Below are positions 45,962 to 53,512 of a stretch of 53,512 nt of DNA, piece by piece. This DNA is from Haematobacter genomosp. 1. GTDB taxonomy: Bacteria; Pseudomonadota; Alphaproteobacteria; Rhodobacterales; Rhodobacteraceae. The DNA lies in assembly GCF_002196855.1 (NCBI RefSeq), contig NZ_NIPW01000030.1:1-53512 (forward strand). Reading direction: 5' to 3'. Positions within the stretch are counted from its first letter, which is position 1. Every line of letters starts with the position of its first letter. The notes under the pieces were generated by a model. That model did not search any database, was not told where the DNA came from, and worked only from the letters and a program-made list of their open reading frames with translations. Made by a program: the position numbers and the translations under genes.

Positions 45962-47263
45962 TCAGAGCACGTAGCGGCTGAGATCGGCGGACCGCGCCAG
46001 CGCGCCCACGTTGTTCTCCACGAAATCGGCATCGACCGTTACGGTCTCGCCCGCTCTGTCGGGCGAGGTGAAGGACAACTCCTCGAACACCCGCTCCATG
46101 ACCGTGTAAAGCCGCCGCGCGCCGATGTTCTCCACCGAGCGGTTCACATCCGCCGCGATCCGCGCCACCGCGGCGATGCCATCGTCGGTGAAGGTCACGG
46201 TGACGGATTCCGTGCCCATCAGCCCCGCATATTGCCGGGTCAGCGCGTTGTCCGTCTCGTTCAGGATGCGCACGAAGTCCTCCTCGGTCAGCGCCCGCAG
46301 TTCCACCCGGATCGGCAGGCGGCCCTGAAGCTCCGGCAGCAGGTCGGAGGGTTTGGCGACATGGAAGGCACCGGAGGCGATGAAGAGGATGTGGTCGGTC
46401 TTGACCGGGCCATATTTGGTGGAAACGGTCGTCCCCTCGATCAGCGGCAGCAGGTCACGCTGAACGCCCTCGCGGCTCACTTCCGCGCCGCGGGCATCGC
46501 CCCGAGCCACCACCTTGTCGATCTCGTCGATGAAGACGATGCCGTTCTGCTGGACCGATTCGAGCGCGGCGCGCGTCACGGTTTCGTCGTCGATGAGCTT
46601 GTCCGCCTCCTCGGCGATCAGCACCTCATAGCTTTCGGCCACGCTCAGCTTGCGCTTCACGCGCCGCCCGCCGAGCGCCTTGCCGAAGATATCGCCGAGA
46701 TTGACCGCCCCCAGTCCGGGCTGGCCGGGGATCTCCATCCCCCCGAACGGGCTGGACGTATCCTGCACCTCCAGCTCGATGACCTGCCCGTCAAGCTCGC
46801 CGCGTTTCAGCTTCTGGCGGAACATCTCGCGCGTCTGTTCCCGTGCGTCCCGGCCCGCGATGGCTTCGACGACGCGCTCCTCCGCGGCCTTGTGGGCGCG
46901 GGCCTTCACCTCCTCGCGCATCCGGTCGCGGGTTTCCGCGATGGCCGCGTCGCAGAGATCGCGGATGATCTGCTCCACGTCCCGGCCGACATAGCCGACC
47001 TCGGTGAACTTCGTGGCTTCCACCTTGATGAACGGCGCTTTCGCGAGCTTTGCCAGACGGCGGGAGATCTCGGTCTTGCCGACGCCGGTCGGCCCGATCA
47101 TCAGGATGTTCTTCGGATAGACCTCCTCCTGCATCTCGGGCGGAAGCTGCTTTCGCCGCCAGCGGTTGCGCAGGGCAACGGCCACGGCGCGTTTCGCCTC
47201 CTTCTGGCCGATGATGAAACGGTCGAGCTCCGAGACGATCTCGCGCGGGGTAAGGTTGGTCAT
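45962..47263 (-). CDS. hslU: HslU ATPase of the HslUV protease
   Basis: AAA+ unfoldase that feeds substrates into the HslV peptidase. 433 aa. N-terminus [16 protein letters not shown]; Walker [10 protein letters not shown] (about 57-65); pore loop GYVGRDVE; Walker B VFIDEIDK; sensor region and the C-terminal SADLSRYVL that inserts into HslV. Unlike the usual adjacent hslV-hslU operon, hslV lies 0.78 kb upstream with an opposite-strand gene in between, so hslU needs its own promoter or read-through. Confidence 0.97.
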   Translation of the reverse strand: MTNLTPREIVSELDRFIIGQKEAKRAVAVALRNRWRRKQLPPEMQEEVYPKNILMIGPTGVGKTEISRRLAKLAKAPFIKVEATKFTEVGYVGRDVEQIIRDLCDAAIAETRDRMREEVKARAHKAAEERVVEAIAGRDAREQTREMFRQKLKRGELDGQVIELEVQDTSSPFGGMEIPGQPGLGAVNLGDIFGKALGGRRVKRKLSVAESYEVLIAEEADKLIDDETVTRAALESVQQNGIVFIDEIDKVVARGDARGAEVSREGVQRDLLPLIEGTTVSTKYGPVKTDHILFIASGAFHVAKPSDLLPELQGRLPIRVELRALTEEDFVRILNETDNALTRQYAGLMGTESVTVTFTDDGIAAVARIAADVNRSVENIGARRLYTVMERVFEELSFTSPDRAGETVTVDADFVENNVGALARSADLSRYVL

Positions 47264-47342
47264 GTCTGGTCCTGTTCGTCAGTTGCGGGAACACGCGCGC
47301 ATTCCGCCCGTTTCCCAATTATGCAGTAGCGGAGGAATGACA

Positions 47343-47831
47343 ATGCCTACCCCCCAGGAACTCGCGGCCGACTTCTGGAAAGCGCTGAAATCCGACATGA
47401 CGGTCATGCTGGGCATTTCGGGCAAGGATGACAGCCATACCCGCCCGATGACAGCGCTTTTCGAGGGTGAAGAGGGCGGCCCCGTGTGGTTCTTCACCAG
47501 CCGCGACAGCGAGCTTGTGCGCGGTCTGGGCGACAAGACGTCGCTGGCCATCGCCACGTTCACCTCGGAGGGTCACGGGATCTTTGCCTGCCTGCACGGC
47601 TCGCTCACGGTCGATAATGATCGCGCGGTGGTGGACCGCCTGTGGAACCGTCACATCGCCGCCTGGTATGAGGAAGGGAAGGACGATCCCAAACTCGCGC
47701 TCCTCCGCTTCGACCCGGAAAGCGCGGAGATCTGGAAGGACGCCAGCGGCATGTGGGCCGGGATCAAGCATCTGTTCGGCTCCGACCCGAAGGAGGACTA
47801 CAAGGACAACGTGGCGGAGGTGCGCCTCTGA
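47343..47831 (+). CDS. Pyridoxamine 5'-phosphate oxidase-like (general stress protein 26 type)
   Basis: 162-aa split-barrel flavin-binding-fold protein: TVMLGISGKDDSHTRPMTALFEGEEGGPVWFFTSRDSELVRGL is the conserved FMN-site region of the GsiB/YdaG type, with WYEEGKDDPKLALLRFDPESAEIWKD near the C-terminus. Such proteins bind FMN, F420 or haem; it lacks features needed for true PNPOx activity. ATG 47343 has GGAGG 7 nt upstream (an ATG at 47337 is too close). It lies on the plus strand between hslU and hslV. Confidence 0.86.
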   Translation: MPTPQELAADFWKALKSDMTVMLGISGKDDSHTRPMTALFEGEEGGPVWFFTSRDSELVRGLGDKTSLAIATFTSEGHGIFACLHGSLTVDNDRAVVDRLWNRHIAAWYEEGKDDPKLALLRFDPESAEIWKDASGMWAGIKHLFGSDPKEDYKDNVAEVRL

Positions 47832-48012
47832 CGCCGGTTTTGCGGGACGCGCCGGTTCGCGGGACGCGGGGTGTAGCTTTCAGTTCCGCGTCTTCCCTTG
47901 TCGCTCGGCACAGTGTCAGTGCAAATCCACGGTCGGGGAAAGGGAGCACCCATTGCCGGGGTGAGGGCTGTGCAAAGCGGCCGGCCGCCTGACAGACCGC
48001 GACTCCTGAATA

Positions 48013-48040
48013 CGCGGGGAGGAATCGGGCCCTCCCCGCG
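48013..48040 (-). terminator. Hairpin terminator after hslV
   Basis: CGCGGGGAGG / CCTCCCCGCG, perfect 10-bp stem with an 8-nt loop, 6 nt past the hslV stop. It would limit read-through into hslU. The rest of the 215-bp gap 47832-48046 is non-coding. Confidence 0.7.
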
Positions 48041-48046
48041 CAGGTG

Positions 48047-48610
48047 TCAGGGGGCGGTGATCCGCTCCACGGTCAGATTGCCGTTGGTATAGACGCAGAT
48101 GTCGCTCGCGATCTTCATGGCGCGGCGGGCGATATCTTCGGCGGGAAGATCGCTGTCGATCAGGGCCAGCGCTGCCGCCTTGGCGTAGTTGCCCCCCGAA
48201 CCGATGGCGGCCACGCCGTCCTCCGGTTCCAGAACGTCGCCCGCGCCGGTCAGCACCAGCAGATCCCGCCCGTCGGTGACGATCAGCATCGCCTCCAGAT
48301 TCCGCAGGTATTTGTCCGTCCGCCAGTCTTTCGCCAGATCGACACAGGCGCGCGCGAGCTGTCCGGGTGTCGCCTCCAGCTTTGCCTCCAGCCGCTCCAG
48401 CAGCGTGAAGGCATCGGCGGTTGACCCGGCGAAGCCCGCCACGATCTCCCGCACCCCACCGGGGCAGAGGCGGCGCACCTTGCGGGCGGTGCCCTTGATG
48501 ACGGTCTGGCCAAGGCTCACCTGCCCGTCACCCGCGACCACCACCTCGTCGCCCTTGCGGATGCCGACGATCGTCGTGCCATGCCAGCCGGGGAACCGTT
48601 CTTCCGCCAT
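48047..48610 (-). CDS. hslV: HslV peptidase of the HslUV protease
   Basis: Proteasome-beta-like threonine peptidase. 187 aa from ATG 48610 with a strong GGAGAG upstream. The N-terminal HGTTI provides the Thr nucleophile after removal of the leader ([11 protein letters not shown]); mature [14 protein letters not shown] and the [14 protein letters not shown] stretch follow. It is followed by a strong hairpin, so it is probably transcribed separately from hslU. Confidence 0.95.
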   Translation of the reverse strand: MAEERFPGWHGTTIVGIRKGDEVVVAGDGQVSLGQTVIKGTARKVRRLCPGGVREIVAGFAGSTADAFTLLERLEAKLEATPGQLARACVDLAKDWRTDKYLRNLEAMLIVTDGRDLLVLTGAGDVLEPEDGVAAIGSGGNYAKAAALALIDSDLPAEDIARRAMKIASDICVYTNGNLTVERITAP

Positions 48611-48683
48611 TCTTCTCTCCTTCCGGGATGCCAAGCAAAAGGGCGCCCCGATGCGGGCGCCCCTGCCATGGATCGCGCCGCGA

Positions 48684-49004
48684 TCAGATCGCGTTGTCGA
48701 TCCAGTTCTTGAGTGCCGCCTTCGGTGCGGCGCCGATCTTGTTGGACACCACCTCACCGTCCTTGAACAGGAACAGCGCCGGGATGCCGCGCACACCGAG
48801 CTGCGAGGGCGACTGCGGGTTTTCGTCCACATTCACCTTCACGATCTTGACCTTGCCGTCGTATTCGGCGGCGAGTTCTTCCAGCGCCGGGCCGATCTGG
48901 CGGCAGGGGCCGCACCATTCGGCCCAGAAATCCACCACGACCGGCAGGTCGGACTGGCGGACTTCGCTGTCAAAGGTGGCATCGGTGACGGGTTGCGTGG
49001 CCAT
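48684..49004 (-). CDS. trxA: Thioredoxin
   Basis: 106-aa cytosolic disulfide reductase with WAEWCGPC (Cys31 and Cys34), [12 protein letters not shown] containing the cis-Pro, and a helical C-terminus. It could donate electrons to ribonucleotide reductase NrdJ, 3 kb away. A good GAGGAG precedes the ATG. It lies 54 bp after addA on the same strand. Confidence 0.97.
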   Translation of the reverse strand: MATQPVTDATFDSEVRQSDLPVVVDFWAEWCGPCRQIGPALEELAAEYDGKVKIVKVNVDENPQSPSQLGVRGIPALFLFKDGEVVSNKIGAAPKAALKNWIDNAI

Positions 49005-49058
49005 CGGATTCTCCTCGGGTGAGTGTTGGGGGAAACGTAGGTATGGCGAAGGGGAGCG

Positions 49059-52000
49059 TCAAGGCGGACAGGGATCGGCTTCCCGGGTCGCGGGTATCGC
49101 CGCGGCAAGCGCCGCGGCCACCCGCGCCGGGCAGAGCGGCATGAGCACCCCCGTCCGCGTCCAGAGCACCGCCGTCTCCACCCGCCGTCCGGGCCAGATC
49201 AGGCGGAGCGCCGCCGCATAGGCTCCCATCTGGCGGAGAATACCTTCCGGCACCCCCGCTTCCGAGGAAGGGACCACGGCGTTCGACTTGAAGTCGATGG
49301 CGAGGACGTGATCGGATGTGATCACAAGCCGGTCGATGGTGCCGAGCATCCGCCGCCCGCCGATTTCCGCCGTGACCGGCACTTCGGCCAAGGTCTCGGG
49401 CGCGAACAGGAAGCCAAGCGCCGGATTGCCGATGACCGCCCGGGCCTCCGCGAGCAGGGCCAGCCGCTCCGCTGCGGGCGGCGGGTTGTCGTCCAGCGCC
49501 AGCAGATCGTGGGAGAGCCGGTCCCACTCCGCCGCCGGGTAATGCGGCAGGTGTTCGAGCAGAAGGTGAAGCCGCGTGCCGCGGAGCTTGGCCGCCGCCT
49601 CATCCAGACCGGACTCTCCCGGCAGGGCCTTCGCGCCGCCGAGGGCGGAGGGAGAGACGGGGCCGGGCTCCTCTCGCGGCGGCGGTGCGGGCTGCATCGT
49701 CCAGCCGGGAAGGGCGGCGGGCGCCGGCTCCGCGCTGGCCGCGACGCCCTCGCCGGGGCGGTCGGCGGGGCGATCGGCGGGCCAGTCGCCCCAGGAAAGC
49801 CGCTTGCCCTCTCCCGGGGGAAACGGGCAGGGGGCCAGCTTCAGGCCCTCATCCAGCCCCCGGCCGTGATCCGCGCCCAGACTGGAGCCCGGACTGGCAC
49901 CAAGACTGGCCCCAAGACTGGCCCCGGCCGCCCGCGCCATTCCCACGGCGATCCGGTCGTGCCAGGAGGACAGGTCCTTCGCAGGCTCGCCAGCGCCGCA
50001 GACGATGAGCCAGGACTGCGCCCGCGTCATCGCCACATAAAGCAGCCGCGCCCGCTCCTCCTCCTGCCGTGCGAGAAGGTCGCCGCGCGCGCTGGCGATG
50101 AGGTCGGGACTTTCGGCGGCGGCGGTGCGCCAGAGCGGCGTGCCGTTGGAAAGGTAGATCTGCTCCCGCTCCTGCGGGCGCGTTTTGGCGGTATCGGGCA
50201 TGATGACCACGGGGGCTTCCAGACCCTTGGAGCCATGCACCGTCATCACCCGGATGCGTCCTCCCGCCGCGTCCACCTGCCGCTTGACCTCCACATCGCC
50301 GGAGGCGAGCCAGCCGACGAAGCCCTGAAGGCTCGGCACCTCCGCCTGCTCGTAGGCCAGCGCCTGCGCGAGAAAGGCGTTGATCCCGTCCTCCGCCTCC
50401 GGCCCCAGCCGCGCCAGAAGCCTGCCCCGCCCGCCGTGGCGGGTCAGGATGCGTTCGGCCAGCTCATAGGGCCGCAGGAAGTCCGACTGGTCGCGCAGAT
50501 CGTCCAGCATCGCAAGGGTCGGCCCGTGCCGCTCCCGCTCCCGCCGCAGAGCCTCCCAGAGAAAGGCGCCGCCCCGCGGCTCCGCCAGCCGGTAGAGATC
50601 GCCCTCCCCCCAGCCGAACAGCGGCGAGCGGAGGGCGGCGGCCAGCGACAGGTCATCCTCCGGCGTGACGAGGAAGGAGAGCAGCGCCGTCAGATCGCGG
50701 ATGGCCATTTCGGCGGCGAGCTTCAGCCGGTCCGCCCCGGCGATCGCAAGGCCGGCCTGCTTGCAGGCACGGATGATCTCGCGAAAGAGGGTGTTCCGGC
50801 GGCGCACGAGGATGAGCACGTCCCCCTCCGTCATCGGATGAGTGCGGCCGTTGCCTTCGGGGATCAGCGTGCCCGCGTCTATCAGCCGCCGGATCTCCCG
50901 CGCGATCATCCGGGCAAGCCGCGCCTCGTGATGCTGATCGGTGACGAGATCGACGGGTTCGTACCAGACGTCCTCCTCCGGGTCGCCCGCCTTGGGCACC
51001 AGCGGCCACAGGTCCACCCGTCCCGGCATGTCGTTCTTGAAGGCGATGTGGCGCACGTCGCCGCCAAGCCCCTTGCCGCCATCCGCCGCGAAAGTCGCGT
51101 CCACCACGCCGAGGACGGCGGCCGAGGAACGGAAGGAGTGGGCGAGCGTCAGTTCCACCAGCGGCATCTCGATCCGCGCGAGACGCTGGCCGAACTCCTG
51201 CCGCATCGCCTCGAACACCGCAAGATCGGCCCCCTGGAAGGAGTAGATCGACTGTTTCTTGTCGCCCACGACGAAAAGCGTGCGCGGCGTCTCCACCCGT
51301 GCGCCTTCGCCCGCGGCGAACTCTTCCGCCAGCCGTTCAATCACCGCCCATTGGCCGGGGCTGGTGTCCTGCGCCTCGTCCACGAGGATATGGTCGATCC
51401 CGCCGTCCAGCCGGAACAGCACCCATTGCGCGGCGGCGCGGTCCGTCAGCAGGGCGCGGGCGCGGGTGATGAGGTCGTCGAAGTCGAGCCAGCCGCGCTC
51501 CCCCTTGCGCCGGTCGTATTCCGGCAGGAAGGCAGCGGCGAAACGGTGGAGCGCCGCGGCGCGCTCCGCCGCGACGAGGGCGAGGCGCCTGGCCCGCGCC
51601 GCCTCCACCCGCTTCATCAGATCCTCCACCATCGCCATGCGCGGCACGCGGGCGCGGGTGGCCTTGGTGGGGAAGCTGCCGATCTTGGCGGTGAACGGCT
51701 CCTTTGCCGCAGCGCCGGTCAGGAACACGCCCTCCAGCACCGCGAGCGTGCCAAGCCCCATCGGGTCGAACCGCGCGGCGCGGAGCTTCGTTGCGGCGGA
51801 CAGGTCCGTCGCGCCGCCGGTCTCCAGCGCCGCGATCAACTCGCGGCAGAGGTCGCCCTCATTGCCCAGACAGACATCGGCCAGCACATCTGCGGCGGTG
51901 AATGCCTCCGGCAGACCAAAGAGCGTGAAGGCCGCCCGGCGGTCCAGCGGATCGGCGAAGGCTGCACGGTGCTGGCAGATCTGGGCCACCAGATCCCTCA

Positions 52001-52556
52001 GGCTGTCCCCGGTCCAGAGCGCGGCCACCCCGTCCACGGCGGCGACATGGCGGGGATCGTCGGCCAGCGTCTCGATCACCTCCTCGCGCAGAAGCTCTGC
52101 CGCACGGTCGTCGATCTCGCTGAACTGCGGGGTGACCCCGGCTTCCAGCGGAAAGCGGCGGAGCAGCGAGGCGCAGAAGGAGTGGATCGTCTGGATCTTC
52201 AGACCGCCCGGGGTTTCGATCGCGCGGGCGAAAAGGCGGCGCGCGCCCCGCAGCCGCTCCGCGCCGATCTCCGCCGCCGGAATGCCGAGCTTCAGCAGCG
52301 CCTCGCCAAGCGGCCCATCCCCCAGCATCGCCCATTCGCCCAGACGGTGAAACAGGCGGTTCTGCATCTCGCTCGCCGCGGCCTTGGTATAGGTCAGGCA
52401 GAGGATGCGCTGCGGCTCCACCCCGTTCAGCAGGAGCCGCGCCACCCTGTCCGTCAGCACGCGGGTCTTGCCGGAGCCCGCGTTGGCCGAAAGCCATGTG
52501 GAGGCGCGGGGGTTGGCGGCATCGACCTGCCGCTGGCTGGCTGCGTCGCGGCTCAT
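49059..52556 (-). CDS. addA: Double-strand break repair helicase-nuclease AddA
   Basis: Large subunit of AddAB, which processes broken DNA ends for RecA-mediated recombination. 1165 aa from ATG 52556, overlapping the addB stop (ATGA). UvrD-type helicase: Walker A SANAGSGKT (23-31), DEAQDTSPGQW, and the later helicase motifs (VMTVHGSKGLEAPVV, LLYVAMTRA). The C-terminal nuclease domain has the LAIDFKS metal site. Between helicase and nuclease is a low-complexity linker with four 4-residue repeats (GASL type, 49881-49928 in DNA), probably flexible. A much longer reading upstream to 53237 is a false extension into addB. Confidence 0.97.
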   Translation of the reverse strand: MSRDAASQRQVDAANPRASTWLSANAGSGKTRVLTDRVARLLLNGVEPQRILCLTYTKAAASEMQNRLFHRLGEWAMLGDGPLGEALLKLGIPAAEIGAERLRGARRLFARAIETPGGLKIQTIHSFCASLLRRFPLEAGVTPQFSEIDDRAAELLREEVIETLADDPRHVAAVDGVAALWTGDSLRDLVAQICQHRAAFADPLDRRAAFTLFGLPEAFTAADVLADVCLGNEGDLCRELIAALETGGATDLSAATKLRAARFDPMGLGTLAVLEGVFLTGAAAKEPFTAKIGSFPTKATRARVPRMAMVEDLMKRVEAARARRLALVAAERAAALHRFAAAFLPEYDRRKGERGWLDFDDLITRARALLTDRAAAQWVLFRLDGGIDHILVDEAQDTSPGQWAVIERLAEEFAAGEGARVETPRTLFVVGDKKQSIYSFQGADLAVFEAMRQEFGQRLARIEMPLVELTLAHSFRSSAAVLGVVDATFAADGGKGLGGDVRHIAFKNDMPGRVDLWPLVPKAGDPEEDVWYEPVDLVTDQHHEARLARMIAREIRRLIDAGTLIPEGNGRTHPMTEGDVLILVRRRNTLFREIIRACKQAGLAIAGADRLKLAAEMAIRDLTALLSFLVTPEDDLSLAAALRSPLFGWGEGDLYRLAEPRGGAFLWEALRRERERHGPTLAMLDDLRDQSDFLRPYELAERILTRHGGRGRLLARLGPEAEDGINAFLAQALAYEQAEVPSLQGFVGWLASGDVEVKRQVDAAGGRIRVMTVHGSKGLEAPVVIMPDTAKTRPQEREQIYLSNGTPLWRTAAAESPDLIASARGDLLARQEEERARLLYVAMTRAQSWLIVCGAGEPAKDLSSWHDRIAVGMARAAGASLGASLGASPGSSLGADHGRGLDEGLKLAPCPFPPGEGKRLSWGDWPADRPADRPGEGVAASAEPAPAALPGWTMQPAPPPREEPGPVSPSALGGAKALPGESGLDEAAAKLRGTRLHLLLEHLPHYPAAEWDRLSHDLLALDDNPPPAAERLALLAEARAVIGNPALGFLFAPETLAEVPVTAEIGGRRMLGTIDRLVITSDHVLAIDFKSNAVVPSSEAGVPEGILRQMGAYAAALRLIWPGRRVETAVLWTRTGVLMPLCPARVAAALAAAIPATREADPCPP
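49881..49928 (-). repeat. In-frame 12-bp repeats within addA
   Basis: ACTGGAGCCCGG, ACTGGCACCAAG, ACTGGCCCCAAG and ACTGGCCCCGGC (plus-strand view) encode repeated GASL-like tetrapeptides in the AddA inter-domain linker. Repeat number can change without a frameshift. Confidence 0.8.
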
Positions 52557-53512
52557 CGGTCGTCCTTCCCGTTCCGGGGTGCGTGGGGGACGGCATCCCC
52601 GGGCTCCTTGCCGGTATCCCCTGCCCGCATGGCCTGCGGCTCGTCCCCGCAGGGACCGGCTTCCGCCGCATCCTGCCCGACGCCTTCCGGCTCCGGCACG
52701 GCTGTCATCTCCCATTCGCCGAAGCGGGCGAGGTGGTCGTAGGCCCCGGCGCTGCCTTCGCTGAACATCGCGCGGCGGGAGGTATAGCCCGTCTCCTCCG
52801 CCGCATAGCGGGCGATGAGCTGGGCCAGTTGCTCCCATGCCGCCGCCGTCACGGCGGGGGAGAGGTCGAGCGGCTCCTCCTTCGGCGTGGCGCCGAGGCC
52901 GATATAGGTGGCACCCGCGATATCGGCGAGACCGAAATCCTCGAATGCCCCGCGTTCGGCCATCGCGGCCTCCAGCAGAAGCTGCTTGTCGAAGGCGCGC
53001 TGCTGCTTCTCCGTGGGCGGGCTGCCGGTCTTGTAGTCGTAGATGTGGATGCGCCCGTCGGGAAGCTCGTCGATCCGGTCGGGCCGGGCGGTCAGCCGGA
53101 AGCCGGACGGCTCCAGCGTGATCCCTCCCGGCTTTTCCACCAGCCGGGGCGTGCCGTCCCGCCGCGCCTCCCGCGCGAGGAACCAGTCCGCCGCCCTGTC
53201 CAGCCGCGCGCGCCACAGGCGGCGGGCCACCGGCCACGGCACTTCATCCGCCAGCACCGTGTCGGCAATCTTCATCAGCCGCGCCCGCGCCTCGGGCGCC
53301 CTGGGATCGACGGTGGAGAACCGCGCGAGGATCTCGTGCAGCACCGAGCCGCGCAGGGCCGCATCCGGTTCGGGCCGGAGCGGGTCGAGCGGGCGGAGCC
53401 GCAGGATGCGCCGCGCATAGACCGCATAGGGGTCGCGGATCAGCCGCCCGATATCCGTCACCGGCAGTTCCACGGGCCGCGCGGCGGCGGGCGGGCGCGG
53501 GGAGGGGCGCGG
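52553..53512 (-). CDS. addB: AddB C-terminal part, continues beyond window
   Basis: The frame is open from TGA at 52553 to the window edge (at least 319 residues). The N-terminus lies outside; full AddB is about 1000 aa, so most is missing. The visible part is the RecB-like nuclease domain: LRGSVLHEILARF, FRLTARPDRIDEL, and the PD-(D/E)xK motif IYDYKTGSPPTEKQ. AddB with AddA forms the end-processing enzyme; here AddB's stop overlaps AddA's start by 4 nt. The last about 40 residues are low-complexity. Any iron-sulfur Cys motif of the family is not visible in this portion except possibly outside it. Confidence 0.92.
   Translation of the reverse strand, partial: PRPSPRPPAAARPVELPVTDIGRLIRDPYAVYARRILRLRPLDPLRPEPDAALRGSVLHEILARFSTVDPRAPEARARLMKIADTVLADEVPWPVARRLWRARLDRAADWFLAREARRDGTPRLVEKPGGITLEPSGFRLTARPDRIDELPDGRIHIYDYKTGSPPTEKQQRAFDKQLLLEAAMAERGAFEDFGLADIAGATYIGLGATPKEEPLDLSPAVTAAAWEQLAQLIARYAAEETGYTSRRAMFSEGSAGAYDHLARFGEWEMTAVPEPEGVGQDAAEAGPCGDEPQAMRAGDTGKEPGDAVPHAPRNGKDDR

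Noticed and set aside
49308-52742. 1144-codon open frame antisense to addA
   Set aside because: Same artefact of high third-position GC; no recognisable protein features.
49059-53237. One 1392-codon frame joining addA with an upstream extension
   Set aside because: The first 227 codons are the wrong frame over addB; the AddA family starts at MSRDAASQRQ (52556) with an ATGA overlap with addB.

Overview
This high-GC window (roughly 65% G+C by eye) reads as chromosomal DNA of an alphaproteobacterium, most likely Rhodobacterales (Rhodobacter/Paracoccus/Roseobacter relatives). The pointers are AddAB instead of RecBCD, a class II (B12-dependent) ribonucleotide reductase, a COQ9-type protein, HisZ with short-form HisG, families typical of the class (DUF1489, DUF1289, DUF2478, HemP), and the run foldase/argJ/mutT divergent from secA. 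I saw no rRNA, tRNA, CRISPR array, phage module or intact insertion sequence.

Layout: 0.1-6.8 kb is an envelope-polysaccharide block on the minus strand. It holds a yjbH-yjbF-yjbE (gfc-like) cluster and then rfbC-B-D-A, the full dTDP-L-rhamnose pathway. 6.9-16.7 kb is housekeeping: pip, ubiG, a 47-codon small gene, a foldase-argJ-mutT operon, secA, an exported protein and radC. 16.9-20 kb is dnaK-dnaJ, followed by alkB, an SDR, a small hypothetical and a FAD oxidoreductase. 24.7-28.9 kb holds dapD, a LOG protein, an orphan Ku, a GntR regulator behind an AT-rich leader, and DUF2478. 29-31 kb is iron-related: dps under an Irr-like palindrome, DUF1289, and hemP coupled to an unknown 51-aa gene. 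31-36.3 kb is envelope and osmotic stress: DUF533/YebE-like, otsBA, htpX, mscL and an Lrp-type regulator. 36.8-42.6 kb has rpsU, coq9-qor, slyX and hisS-hisZ-hisG. 43-49 kb has DUF1489, nrdJ behind paired NrdR-like boxes, hslU and hslV separated by an opposite-strand gene, and trxA. The window ends inside addB, translationally coupled to addA.

Most operons use 4-bp ATGA/GTGA or TGATG overlaps. Many gene ends have GC-rich hairpins, some lacking a U-tract.

The most unusual signal is a family of about 130-170 bp intergenic repeats with terminal inverted repeats related to TTGGCAGGCTGCTGAAAAAG. Copies lie at 15.6-16.0, 21.9-22.1, 36.5-36.7 and, in tandem, 42.6-43.0 kb. At three gene ends the terminal sequence supplies the TAG stop codon. 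Several short tandem repeats (10-14 bp units) also sit in intergenic or linker positions. Homology calls come from recognising conserved motifs in the translated sequence; no searches were run.
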